This document shows positions 1 through 8,656 of a stretch of DNA of 64,000 bases, in pieces. Location: NCBI GenBank assembly GCA_910584965.1, contig CAJUDZ010000017.1:7037-71036 (forward strand), given 5' to 3'. Position numbers and translations under genes: made by a program. The notes under the pieces are model-generated. The model had not been told where the DNA came from. It made no database searches and was given only the letters and a program-made list of their open reading frames with translations. The stretch comes from an uncultured Lachnospiraceae bacterium. GTDB taxonomy: Bacteria; Bacillota; Clostridia; Lachnospirales; Lachnospiraceae. Position 1 is the first letter of the stretch; every line of letters begins with the position of its first letter.

Positions 1-1737
1 TTCCCTGGCGATCAGCGCCGCGCCGAAAGCGCCCATAATGCCCGCGATGTCCGGGCGGATGGCCTCACATCCGGCAATTTTCTCAAAGCTTCGCAGTACG
101 GCGTCGTTATAGAAAGTGCCGCCCTGTACGACAATATTTTTACCAAGTTCCGCAGCATCGGATACTTTGATTACCTTAAAAAGCGCATTTTTGATGACGG
201 AGTAGGCAAGTCCCGCGGAAATATCGGAAACTTCCGCGCCCTCTTTCTGCGCCTGTTTCACTTTGGAGTTCATGAATACCGTACAACGGGTTCCGAGGTC
301 GATCGGATGCGCGGCAAAAAGCGCGGCGTCCGCAAAATCCTGTACGCTGTAATTTAAGGATTTGGCGAAAGTCTCGATGAAGGAACCGCAGCCGGAAGAG
401 CATGCTTCGTTGAGCTGTACGCTGTCTACGGTCTGGTTTTTGATTTTGATACATTTCATATCCTGTCCGCCGATGTCCAGAATACAATCCACGTCCGGGT
501 CAAAAAAAGCGGCGGCCTGATAGTGGGCAACCGTTTCCACCTCACCGTCGTCCAGCAAAAAGGCGGCTTTCATCAGCGCTTCCCCATAGCCGGTGGAACA
601 GGAGCGGACAATTTCCACGCCCTGCGGCAGAAGTGCATAAATCTCCTGTATCGAACGGATTGCCGTTTTTAACGGACTTCCGTCATTACTGCTGTAAAAA
701 GAATAGAGGAGAGAGCCGTCTTCACCGACGAGAGCGACTTTTGTCGTCGTGCTTCCGGCGTCGATGCCGAGGAAACACTTTCCCCGATAGGCCGCCAGAT
801 CTGCGGTCTTGACATGGTGGCTCGAATGCCGCCTGCCAAAAGCATCATATTCCGCCTTGGAGGCAAAAAGAGGCTCCATCCGTTCCACTTCAAATTCCAT
901 TTTGATATCGGAAGAGAGTTTGCCGACCATTTCCCGCATAGAATAACAGGTGTTTTCTTTTGCGTTCAGCGCGGAACCGATGGCCGCAAAGAGATGGGAG
1001 TTGTCCGCGTCGATAATATGTTCATCGTCCAGCTTCAGCGTGCGGATGAAAGATTGTTTCAGTTCCGAAAGAAAATGGAGCGGTCCGCCTAAAAACGCCA
1101 CATGTCCCCGAATCGGCTTGCCGCAGGCGAGCCCGCTGATGGTCTGGTTGACAACCGCCTGGAAAATAGAAGCGGATAAGTCTTCTTTCGTTGCCCCTTC
1201 ATTAATCAGCGGCTGGATATCGGATTTGGCGAACACGCCGCACCTCGCGGCGATGGTATATAAAGAATGGTAATTTTTCGCATATTCATTCAGGCCGGAC
1301 GCGTCCGTCTGCAAAAGAGAGGCCATCTGGTCGATAAAAGAACCGGTTCCGCCGGCGCAGATGCCGTTCATCCGCTGTTCTACATTACCGCCTTCAAAAT
1401 AAATGATTTTCGCGTCTTCGCCGCCCAGCTCGATAGCCACGTCCGTAACCGGGGCAAATTCCTTCAGGGAAGTGGAAACCGCAATGACTTCCTGCACGAA
1501 AGGAACCTGTAAATGGTTGGCCAGTGTAAGCCCGCCGGAACCCGTAATGACGGGATGAAGCGGAATATTTCCGAGTTCTGTATAGGCGCTCTGCAATAGA
1601 TCAGACAGTGTTTCCCTGATGTTGGCAAAATGCCTTTTGTAATCAGAAAAAAGAATCTGATGTTTTTCGTTAAGAATTGCGATCTTGACTGTTGTAGACC
1701 CAATATCAATACCGAGTGTAAACTGCATCTGATTCAA
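1..1737 (-). CDS. 2-hydroxyacyl-CoA dehydratase activase, BcrAD/BadFG family (5' part, runs off window)
   Basis: ATP-driven activator that passes an electron to a radical 2-hydroxyacyl-CoA dehydratase in amino-acid fermentation. I read 579 codons before the left edge. Two ASKHA ATPase repeats are visible: the first opens GIDIGSTTVKIAIL with ICAGGTGSF and GRCGVFAKSDIQ; the second opens GIDAGSTTTKVALV with DIGGQDMK, CSSGCGSF and GTRCTVFMNS. The Cys of the RC motifs is the usual [4Fe-4S] ligand. Two activase domains in tandem at the N-terminus is the layout of the ~1400-residue fused activase/dehydratase-like proteins, so a large C-terminal part probably lies outside. Start: TTG at 1737 has GGAG 10 nt upstream; ATG at 1728 is in frame but 19 nt away. 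The family is clear; the substrate is not. Confidence 0.9.
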   Translation of the reverse strand, partial: MNQMQFTLGIDIGSTTVKIAILNEKHQILFSDYKRHFANIRETLSDLLQSAYTELGNIPLHPVITGSGGLTLANHLQVPFVQEVIAVSTSLKEFAPVTDVAIELGGEDAKIIYFEGGNVEQRMNGICAGGTGSFIDQMASLLQTDASGLNEYAKNYHSLYTIAARCGVFAKSDIQPLINEGATKEDLSASIFQAVVNQTISGLACGKPIRGHVAFLGGPLHFLSELKQSFIRTLKLDDEHIIDADNSHLFAAIGSALNAKENTCYSMREMVGKLSSDIKMEFEVERMEPLFASKAEYDAFGRRHSSHHVKTADLAAYRGKCFLGIDAGSTTTKVALVGEDGSLLYSFYSSNDGSPLKTAIRSIQEIYALLPQGVEIVRSCSTGYGEALMKAAFLLDDGEVETVAHYQAAAFFDPDVDCILDIGGQDMKCIKIKNQTVDSVQLNEACSSGCGSFIETFAKSLNYSVQDFADAALFAAHPIDLGTRCTVFMNSKVKQAQKEGAEVSDISAGLAYSVIKNALFKVIKVSDAAELGKNIVVQGGTFYNDAVLRSFEKIAGCEAIRPDIAGIMGAFGAALIARE

Positions 1738-1909
1738 TTTATAATCACTCCTTCAAAGTTCTTTCTTATTATTAAACGTGTTTCGACACGCTAAGTCATT
1801 ATACGACAGTCATTTTGAAAAAGCAATCGGCTATTTTTTGGAATTTATGAAGAATTTCAAAGGGAATTATAAAATTTTTATGACTTTTCCGTATTTCGCA
1901 TATGCGCCG

Positions 1910-1938
1910 TTTACTTTTAAAAAAAGGAATGCTAAAAT
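1910..1938 (+). promoter_or_regulatory. Sigma-A promoter for the rhomboid-like operon
   Basis: TTTACT, 17-bp spacer, TAAAAT, with TG one base before the -10 (extended -10). It lies 82 bp upstream of the ATG at 2020. The rest of the 270-bp divergent gap (1738-2007) shows no gene I would support. Confidence 0.6.
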
Positions 1939-2019
1939 ATATTCAACTTTTCATGACAAAATGTCTGGATTGAAAAATCCGGGATAATTATTTGATGAAA
2001 GAAAGGCGTGGTTACTAAA

Positions 2020-2889
2020 ATGAGCCAGTTTGAAAAAAAGTTCGGAAAATATGCCATCAGGAATCTGTCGGTCGTGTTGGTCTGCTGTTACGCGGTCGGT
2101 TATGTATTGCAGTTCATGGCTCCCTGGATAGCGATTTATCTGTCATTGGATCCTTATGCGATTCTGCATGGACAGGTATGGAGGCTTGTTACGTGGATTC
2201 TGATTCCGCCGGATAATTCTAACATTTTCTTAACGCTGCTGATGCTGTATTTTTATTGTTCCATCGGTACAACGCTGGAGCGGACGTGGGGAACTTACCG
2301 CTATAATGTCTATATTATCGGCGGAATGCTTTTTACGGTGATCGGAAGTTTTCTGATGATGGCCTGCGCTTATCTTTTTATGCAGGAGACGATGCCCGCA
2401 TACGGCGGGCCGGCCGGATTCTTCCGGTACGGCTCGATGTATGTCAGCACTTTTTATATTAATATGTCCATTTTCCTTGCCTTTGCGGCAACGTTCCCGG
2501 ATGTGTCGGTACTGTTGATGTTCATCATTCCGATCAAGGTAAAATGGCTTGGCGTCATTTACGGGATTATGCTGGCATTTTCCTTTTTACAGGGAGGTTT
2601 TTTCTCCAAATTTGTGATACTTTCGTCCCTGTTTAATTTTATCGTTTTCTTCTTTACTTCCCGGAATATGATGCACTTAAATCCGAAGCAGATACACAGG
2701 CGTCAGGAGTTTAAGCGGGATATCCGGCGGAGCGCCGGCGGCATTACGAAGCACAAATGCGCTATCTGCGGACGGACGGAAGTGGACAGCCCGGAGATGC
2801 AGTTCCGGTTCTGTTCGAAATGCGATGGCAATTATGAATACTGCGAGGAACATTTATATACCCATACCCATGTAAAGGGCAATTCATGA
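2020..2889 (+). CDS. Rhomboid-like polytopic membrane protein with C-terminal zinc ribbon, probably catalytically dead
   Basis: About 289 residues. Several hydrophobic segments cover roughly residues 15-215 and include the rhomboid-type stretch HGQVWRLVTWILIPP and a following amphipathic region with ERTWGTYRY. The GxSG serine motif of active rhomboids is not visible; the corresponding loop reads YGGPAGFFRYGSMY. The C-terminus (about 235-280) has CAICGRTE and FCSKCDGNYEYCEEH, a likely zinc ribbon on the cytosolic side. A non-protease role (chaperone or adaptor, as in derlin-like proteins) is inference. The ATG at 2020 is preferred because GAAAGG lies 13 nt upstream; an in-frame GTG at 2008 sits almost on the SD. 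First gene of a three-gene run with the sigma-like and unknown genes. Confidence 0.75.
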   Translation: MSQFEKKFGKYAIRNLSVVLVCCYAVGYVLQFMAPWIAIYLSLDPYAILHGQVWRLVTWILIPPDNSNIFLTLLMLYFYCSIGTTLERTWGTYRYNVYIIGGMLFTVIGSFLMMACAYLFMQETMPAYGGPAGFFRYGSMYVSTFYINMSIFLAFAATFPDVSVLLMFIIPIKVKWLGVIYGIMLAFSFLQGGFFSKFVILSSLFNFIVFFFTSRNMMHLNPKQIHRRQEFKRDIRRSAGGITKHKCAICGRTEVDSPEMQFRFCSKCDGNYEYCEEHLYTHTHVKGNS

Positions 2890-2910
2890 CAGAAAGACGA
2901 GGTCGTTTTC

Positions 2911-3648
2911 ATGACTCAGGAAACTTTATTCGCACAGAAACTGGAACAGCTGGCGCAGACGGCGAAGGAACAGGAAAACTGCGTTTCGGAAGAACAGCTC
3001 AGAGAGGCTTTTGCAGAGCTTTCCCTGCGAGAAGAACAGCTTGAAATGGTGCGCGCCTATTTAAGACAGCGCAGCATCGGTATCGGTGAGCCGGCCGCTT
3101 TGGAAGATTATCTGAGCGAACAGGAGATCGACTATCTGGACGATTATGTCAAACAGCTTGCGGAGCTTCCGCAATTCTCGGAAGGAGAAAAAGAGGCGGT
3201 TACGCTTTCTGCGATGGCGGGGGATGCGGATGCGCAGAACCGGCTGATTCAGATCTTTCTGCCTCAGGTCGTGGAGATTTCCAGGCTTTATGCGGGACAG
3301 GGCGTTTTTGTCGAAGACCTGATCGGCGAGGGAAATGTGGCGCTGACGATGGGCGTCACGATATTGGGCGCTTCCCGGCATGCCGCGGAGGCACAGGGAA
3401 TGCTCGGCAGAATGATTATGGATGCGATGGAGGAATTTATCGCGGAAAACGCCGAGGAAACAAAGAAAAGCCGGAAGATGGCGGAGCGGATTAATAAAGT
3501 TGCGGATAAAGCAAACGAGCTGGCCGAAGAGCTGCACCGCAAAGTCACAATAGAAGAACTGATGAACGAAACGGGCATGAGCCGGAAAGCAATCGCCGAT
3601 GCCGTGCGCATGAGCGGGAATAAGATCGATGCGATTCTGGCGGAATGA
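2911..3648 (+). CDS. Degenerate sigma-70-like protein lacking region 4
   Basis: 245 residues. The stretch around 108-150 (AGDADAQNRLIQIFLPQVVEISRLY ... DLIGEGNVAL) matches sigma-70 regions 2.1-2.2, the core-RNAP binding helix. The following segment does not show the aromatic RGYKFSTYATWWIRQ-type residues of 2.3-2.4 used for -10 melting. Residues about 190-240 (KVTIEELMNETGMSRKAIADAV) match region 3. There is no region 4 for -35 binding. The acidic N-terminus (1-90) is Glu/Gln rich. It could therefore hold RNAP as a decoy or adaptor rather than as a classic sigma factor; that is inference. It ends in an overlap-distance arrangement with the next gene. Confidence 0.7.
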   Translation: MTQETLFAQKLEQLAQTAKEQENCVSEEQLREAFAELSLREEQLEMVRAYLRQRSIGIGEPAALEDYLSEQEIDYLDDYVKQLAELPQFSEGEKEAVTLSAMAGDADAQNRLIQIFLPQVVEISRLYAGQGVFVEDLIGEGNVALTMGVTILGASRHAAEAQGMLGRMIMDAMEEFIAENAEETKKSRKMAERINKVADKANELAEELHRKVTIEELMNETGMSRKAIADAVRMSGNKIDAILAE

Positions 3649-3668
3649 GAGAAAGGCACAGTAACGGG

Positions 3669-4091
3669 ATGGATTATCAGGATAACGATTTTAAATACTA
3701 TATGCAGGATACCGGCCGGCTCTATTTCGGCGCACGATACAGCTACGCGGAACTGACGGAGCATGAAATGGTTCCTTTCAAGTTCAAAAGTATCATCGAA
3801 CACTATATCGGGAAAGACACCGAGCCGGATACGACGCTGGAAAGCCATTTCTATTATATGACGCCGGAGATGTTTTCCTATAAAACCTATATGCAGCTGA
3901 AAACAAAAGTCAAAGTATGTCTGCTCGTCGAAAAAAAACCTCTCTTAGGCAAACCCCGGATGGTCTACCGGAACAACGTATTCCCACTGGAAGAATTTGT
4001 AAAGATGAACCTGGCACAGAAGAAGAAATGCGGCATTAAGATTCAGGAAATTGTTCTCTCCAAGCTGGCGATGATGTCGTTTAGTGTGTGA
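3669..4091 (+). CDS. Conserved-looking protein of unknown function
   Basis: 140 residues, family not recognised. Rich in Tyr, Lys and Glu, with no signal peptide or membrane segment; likely cytosolic. The C-terminal half is basic (AQKKKCGIKIQEIVLSKLAMM). The ATG at 3669 is chosen because GAGAAAGG stands 12 nt upstream; an ATG at 3645 overlaps the sigma-like stop but would place that SD inside the coding region. It follows the sigma-like gene by 20 bp and probably shares its transcript, so a role with that protein is possible but unproved. Confidence 0.6.
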   Translation: MDYQDNDFKYYMQDTGRLYFGARYSYAELTEHEMVPFKFKSIIEHYIGKDTEPDTTLESHFYYMTPEMFSYKTYMQLKTKVKVCLLVEKKPLLGKPRMVYRNNVFPLEEFVKMNLAQKKKCGIKIQEIVLSKLAMMSFSV

Positions 4092-4387
4092 CAGCGGCAG
4101 CTATGCTGCTTTTGAGCTTAGTACCGTTGCAGTTTTTCGCGGAGCGGAAGCGCGGCGACAAAGGAACTCACGCTGCCATACCGCGTTGTTTCATCGTCAA
4201 ACGCGATAGAAGATTTTTTTCAGCGCGATAAATTACAATTTATTTAACGCATAATCTTCTTGCTTTTGACAATTTTATCTGATAAACTGACATTGCTAAA
4301 CAAAATTTGGTAAAATTCCCCTTTTACACTGAACAGGTAGAAACAATAGAAGTATGTTTTTGCCTGTTCTTTTATTCATACTGATAC
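4092..4387. other. Intergenic stretch with a possible terminator hairpin
   Basis: No gene is supported here. At 4331-4337 GAACAGG pairs with CCTGTTC at 4363-4369, with extra inner pairing (GAAACA with TGTTTT) and TTTTATT after the stem, so it may be the terminator of the rhomboid/sigma-like operon. The 4100-4260 part is GC-rich and holds no supported frame; it could be a remnant. Confidence 0.4.
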
Positions 4388-4417
4388 TTTACTAATTTTT
4401 ACAGGAAGTGATATACT
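4388..4417 (+). promoter_or_regulatory. Sigma-A promoter of the M16C peptidase gene
   Basis: TTTACT, 18-bp spacer, TATACT, with TG one base before the -10. Transcription would start near 4424, which rules out the TTG at 4421 as a normal start and leaves a leader of about 85 nt before the ATG at 4508. Confidence 0.65.
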
Positions 4418-4507
4418 AGGTTGAAAGAGATCTGCATGACAGGTTTTCAGACGAAAATTTGTGTCTGCGGTCCGTCCGCAGGCTGGGAGAAAGGCATGGT
4501 TAAGGAT

Positions 4508-7423
4508 ATGGAACAGTTACAGGCTTATACAATTTTGGAGAAAAAGGAAATAAAGGAATTAAATTCCACCGGTTATTTAATCAGGCATGACAAAACGGGA
4601 GCGAAAGTCGTGCTGATGGAAAACGACGATAACAACAAGGTATTCTGCGTCGGATTCCGCACGCCGCCCAGAGACAGCACAGGCGTGGCGCATATTATCG
4701 AGCACAGCGTGCTTTGCGGTTCGGACAAATTTCCGGTAAAGGATCCGTTTATCGAGCTGGCCAAAGGGTCCCTGAATACGTTTTTAAATGCGATGACTTT
4801 TCCGGATAAGACAATTTATCCGGTGGCGAGCTGTAATGAGAAAGACTTCCAGAATCTGATGGATGTTTATATGGATGCCGTTTTTCATCCGAATATCTAT
4901 AAAGAAGAAAAGATTTTCAGACAGGAAGGATGGCATTATGAGATGGAAAGCGTGGATGATGAGCTGACCATCAACGGTGTGGTTTATAACGAGATGAAGG
5001 GCGCGTTTTCGTCTCCGGATGACGTGCTGGAGCGGGAAATTATGAACTCCTTATACCCGCATACGTCTTACGCGGTGGAATCGGGCGGAGATCCGGATGT
5101 GATACCGGAACTGACCTATGAGGATTTTCTGGCTTTCCACGGCAGATATTATCATCCGTCCAACAGCTATATCTATCTTTACGGCGATATGGATATGGCG
5201 GAAAAACTGCGTTTTCTGGATGAGGAATATCTGTCAAAATATGAGGCGCTTGCGGTGGATTCCGAACTTGTTAAAGAACCGCCTTTTACGGAACCGGTCG
5301 AAGTATATAAAGAATATCCGATTACGGAGAGCGAATCCGAAAAAGAAAACACCTATCTTTCCTATAATATTTCTTTTGGAAATAATCTGGACGAAGAGCA
5401 GTATATTGCTTTTCAGGTAATTGATTATGTGCTTTGTTCCGCGCCGGGCGCGCCGCTAAAACAGGCGCTGATCGATAAGGGTATCGGCAAGGATGTGTAC
5501 AGCAGTTATGAAAACGGAATCATGCAGCCTTATTTTTCCATCGTGGCGAAAGGCGCGGACAGGGAACAGCTTCCGGCGTTTAAAGAGACGATCAGGGAAG
5601 AACTGGAGAAAGCGGCTGTACACGGATTTGATAAAAAGGCTCTGCGCGCCGGACTGAATTTTTATGAATTTCGTTTCCGGGAAGCGGACTTCGGCTCTTA
5701 TCCTAAGGGGCTCATGTTCGGACTGATGATGTTTGACAGCTGGCTGTATGACGATAATAAGCCTTTTGTGCACATTGAGGCGAACGCGTCTTACCGGAAG
5801 TTAAAAGAAGCAGTCGATACGGATTACTATGAAAAACTGGTACAGGAAAAACTGCTGCACAACCGGCACAGAACGATTGTTGTCGTGGAACCTGTAAAGG
5901 GGCTGACCGGCCGGAAGGAAAAAGAACTTGCCGAAAAGCTGGCACGGAAAAAAGAAAGCCTTTCCGAGGCGCAGCGTAAGGAAATCGTGGAGCAGACGAA
6001 GGCTTTAAAAGCGTATCAGGAAAAACCGGATACGAAAGAGAATCTTGAAAAAATTCCGCTTTTAACGAGAGCCGATATGAAAAAGGAAGCGGAGAATTTT
6101 GTGAACCAGGAAAGAAAAGTCGGCGATACGGTATTTTTATATCATGATATTTTTACGAACGGCATCGGTTATCTGCGTTTTATGTTCGATCTGAAAAGCG
6201 TACCGGAAGAACTTTTCCCCTATGTGGGGCTGTTAAAGTCCGTTTTGGGACTGGTCAGTACGGAAAATTATACGTACGGTGAGCTGTTCAATGAGATTAA
6301 CATTCAGACGGGCGGCATCGTTCCGGTGGTCAATACGTATACGGACGCCAGAGATCTGCAAAAATACACGGCGGCTTTTGAAATCAAGGTCAAGGCGCTG
6401 TACGAAAATCTGGAACATGCTTTCCGGCTGGTAAAGGAAATTGTGATGGGTTCCCTTTTTGACGACGACAAACGGTTGAAAGAGCTGGCCGCGGAGTTAA
6501 AATCCCAGAAGCAGGCGAATATGATGTCGGCGGGGCATGCGCTTGCATCCGTCCGCGCGCTGTCGTATCTGTCAAAAACGGCCGCGGTTTCCGATCAGAT
6601 CAGCGGGATTCCTTATTATCGGATGCTGGAAGAACTGGACGCCGATTTTGAGGCGCATCGGGAAGAGCTGAAAGAAAAACTGCAAAAGCTGACCGTGTAT
6701 CTTTTCCGGCCGGAAAATCTGATGGTGGATTATACGGCGGAACAGGAAGGGCTGAAAAATGTGGAAGAGCAGATTGCGGCATTTTGCGGAAGCCTGCACA
6801 CGGAGCAGATCAGCATAAAGCCTTATGAGCCGGAGACAAAACCAAAGAACGAAGGGTTCATGTCTTCTTCCCAGGTACAGTATGTGTGCCGGGCCGGAAA
6901 TTTCGTACAAAAAGGCCTTCCGTATACCGGCGCGTTAAAAGCGCTGAAAGTAATGATGGGATATGATTATTTGTGGACCCAGGTACGCGTCAAGGGCGGC
7001 GCATACGGCTGTATGTGCAATTTCGGAAAGTCCGGGGAAAGCTATTTTGTTTCATACAGAGATCCGAATCTGGAAAAAACGATCGATGTTTACGAAAAAG
7101 CTGCCGACTATATCCGGCACTTTGAAGCGGATGAACGGACGATGACCCAGTATATCATCGGGGCGGTCAGCGAATTGGATATGCCGATGACGCCTGCCGC
7201 AAAAGGCGCTTATTCGCTGGCGGGCTATATGACCCATTATTCTTTTGAACAGGTGCAGAAAGAGCGGGACGAACTGCTTGGTACGGTGCCGGAAACGATA
7301 CGGGGGCTGGCCGGTTATATCGACGCCTTTATGGAAGATGATTGTCTCTGCGTCGTCGGAAACGAAGAAAAAATCAAAAAACAGCAGACAATCTTTAAAG
7401 AGACGGATTATTTGTTTCACTGA
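4508..7423 (+). CDS. M16C-type zinc metallopeptidase (presequence protease/insulinase family)
   Basis: About 971 residues, the usual size of the single-chain M16C enzymes. The inverted zinc motif HIIEH is at about 62-66, with the distal Glu in NEMKG near 161-165. Four M16 half-domains are expected; the C-terminal half keeps the RVKGGAYGC stretch that forms the substrate chamber. No signal peptide is seen, so it is likely a cytosolic oligopeptidase. Start: the SD GAGAAAGG (from 4487) lies 13 nt before ATG 4508; an in-frame ATG at 4496 lies directly behind the SD. Monocistronic behind its own promoter. Confidence 0.9.
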   Translation: MEQLQAYTILEKKEIKELNSTGYLIRHDKTGAKVVLMENDDNNKVFCVGFRTPPRDSTGVAHIIEHSVLCGSDKFPVKDPFIELAKGSLNTFLNAMTFPDKTIYPVASCNEKDFQNLMDVYMDAVFHPNIYKEEKIFRQEGWHYEMESVDDELTINGVVYNEMKGAFSSPDDVLEREIMNSLYPHTSYAVESGGDPDVIPELTYEDFLAFHGRYYHPSNSYIYLYGDMDMAEKLRFLDEEYLSKYEALAVDSELVKEPPFTEPVEVYKEYPITESESEKENTYLSYNISFGNNLDEEQYIAFQVIDYVLCSAPGAPLKQALIDKGIGKDVYSSYENGIMQPYFSIVAKGADREQLPAFKETIREELEKAAVHGFDKKALRAGLNFYEFRFREADFGSYPKGLMFGLMMFDSWLYDDNKPFVHIEANASYRKLKEAVDTDYYEKLVQEKLLHNRHRTIVVVEPVKGLTGRKEKELAEKLARKKESLSEAQRKEIVEQTKALKAYQEKPDTKENLEKIPLLTRADMKKEAENFVNQERKVGDTVFLYHDIFTNGIGYLRFMFDLKSVPEELFPYVGLLKSVLGLVSTENYTYGELFNEINIQTGGIVPVVNTYTDARDLQKYTAAFEIKVKALYENLEHAFRLVKEIVMGSLFDDDKRLKELAAELKSQKQANMMSAGHALASVRALSYLSKTAAVSDQISGIPYYRMLEELDADFEAHREELKEKLQKLTVYLFRPENLMVDYTAEQEGLKNVEEQIAAFCGSLHTEQISIKPYEPETKPKNEGFMSSSQVQYVCRAGNFVQKGLPYTGALKALKVMMGYDYLWTQVRVKGGAYGCMCNFGKSGESYFVSYRDPNLEKTIDVYEKAADYIRHFEADERTMTQYIIGAVSELDMPMTPAAKGAYSLAGYMTHYSFEQVQKERDELLGTVPETIRGLAGYIDAFMEDDCLCVVGNEEKIKKQQTIFKETDYLFH

Positions 7424-7484
7424 CCGGGCAAAAAAGTAAAAAAATAGAAAAAAAGTCTGGAAAACCCATAAATTATAGCGGCCC

Positions 7485-7520
7485 TGTCCGTATGTATTTA
7501 TGAAAAGATCATTACGGACA
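7485..7520 (+). repeat. Inverted repeat in the 5' leader of the DUF4349 gene
   Basis: TGTCCGTA at 7485-7492 is perfectly repeated in inverse at 7513-7520 (TACGGACA), with a 20-nt loop, directly before the SD AAGGGAGGA. It could be an operator or an mRNA hairpin affecting ribosome access. No T-run follows, so it is not a terminator. Confidence 0.45.
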
Positions 7521-7537
7521 AAGGGAGGATAAGACGT

Positions 7538-8629
7538 ATGAAAAAGACAACAAATGAGATGAAAGCGAAATTATTCCGGCGGCGTATGAAACGTACGGGC
7601 CTGTGCCTGACCGGTCTGCTTCTCGCGGCGGCCATGTTTTCCGGCTGCGGAAGCAGCGGCGGGAGCGCGTATTATGAAGAGGCTTATGATGCCGGGGGTT
7701 CGGCGACGGACAGCGCGGCGGCTCAGGAAGGCGTTATGCTTTATAACAGCGCCGGGGAAAGAGGCTATTATGAAGAGAGCGAAGAGATCGCTGAGGAGAA
7801 AAATGCGGCCACTGTGGAAACCGCGCCGCAGGAGATGCCGGAAGCGCCTCAGGAAGAGAAGCCTTCGGATGGCCGCAAGTTAATTAAAACGGTCGATTTG
7901 TATGCGGAAACGGAAAATTATGATGCGCTGCTTGTCAGCCTGGAATCGCAGATTGCGGAACTTGGCGGTTATGTGGAATATCAGTATCAGTATAACGGAA
8001 GCAATTATTCCAATTATGATGAGATGCGCAATGCCCATTTGTCGGTGCGGATTCCAGCGAATCGTCTGGATGAATTTGTGCGGAAGGTAGGCGAACAGAG
8101 CAATATCACCAATAAGGAAGAGCGGGTAGAAGACGTTACCCTGCAGTATGTGGACTTGGAGAGCCGCAAGAAAGCGCTTGTGATCGAACAGGACAGACTG
8201 CTGGAACTTTTGGAGAAAGCAGAGACCGTGGAAGATATCATTACGATCGAACAGCGGCTTTCGGAAGTGCGGTATGAACTGGAAAATATGGAATCACAGC
8301 TTCGTACTCTGAACAACCGGATTGATTACAGCACGATTCACATCAATATCGAGGAAGTGAAGCGGCTGACGCCGACGGAAGAAAGATCTGCCTGGGACAG
8401 GATGAAGAACGGTTTCGTGAAGTCAATCTACCGTATCGGCGATGGAATCCGGAACGGATTTATCTGGTTTGTCATCCATATTCCGTATCTGATCGTCTGG
8501 CTCGGCGTGATTGCGGTCGTTTTGGCGGCCGTACGGGTTATCCTGAAGAGAAAAGCACGGAAGAAAGCGGCACAGGAGCAGCAGTCTGTGCAAACAGAGC
8601 GGAAGGAACAGCAGGACGAAACAATATAA
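7538..8629 (+). CDS. DUF4349 lipoprotein with C-terminal membrane anchor
   Basis: 363 residues. Lipoprotein signal peptide with lipobox FSGC (Cys about 37). A low-complexity acidic stretch (about 40-105) follows, then the DUF4349 core (about 108-275: LIKTVDLYAETENYDALLVSLE ...), which contains a coiled-coil segment of Glu/Leu repeats near 215-260. A transmembrane helix (about 305-330) comes next, then a short basic cytosolic tail. The biochemical function of DUF4349 is unknown. It sits 27 bp upstream of era and probably shares its transcript. Confidence 0.85.
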   Translation: MKKTTNEMKAKLFRRRMKRTGLCLTGLLLAAAMFSGCGSSGGSAYYEEAYDAGGSATDSAAAQEGVMLYNSAGERGYYEESEEIAEEKNAATVETAPQEMPEAPQEEKPSDGRKLIKTVDLYAETENYDALLVSLESQIAELGGYVEYQYQYNGSNYSNYDEMRNAHLSVRIPANRLDEFVRKVGEQSNITNKEERVEDVTLQYVDLESRKKALVIEQDRLLELLEKAETVEDIITIEQRLSEVRYELENMESQLRTLNNRIDYSTIHINIEEVKRLTPTEERSAWDRMKNGFVKSIYRIGDGIRNGFIWFVIHIPYLIVWLGVIAVVLAAVRVILKRKARKKAAQEQQSVQTERKEQQDETI

Positions 8630-8656
8630 GAAACAAAAAGGAGCAGAGCGATAAAA

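Noticed and set aside
1778..1987. 69-codon plus-strand frame upstream of the rhomboid-like gene
   Set aside because: It contains the promoter of that gene, has no SD and no family-like composition.
4421..4507. N-terminal extension of the M16C peptidase from TTG 4421
   Set aside because: It would start at or before the transcription start set by TATACT at 4412-4417 and lacks an SD.
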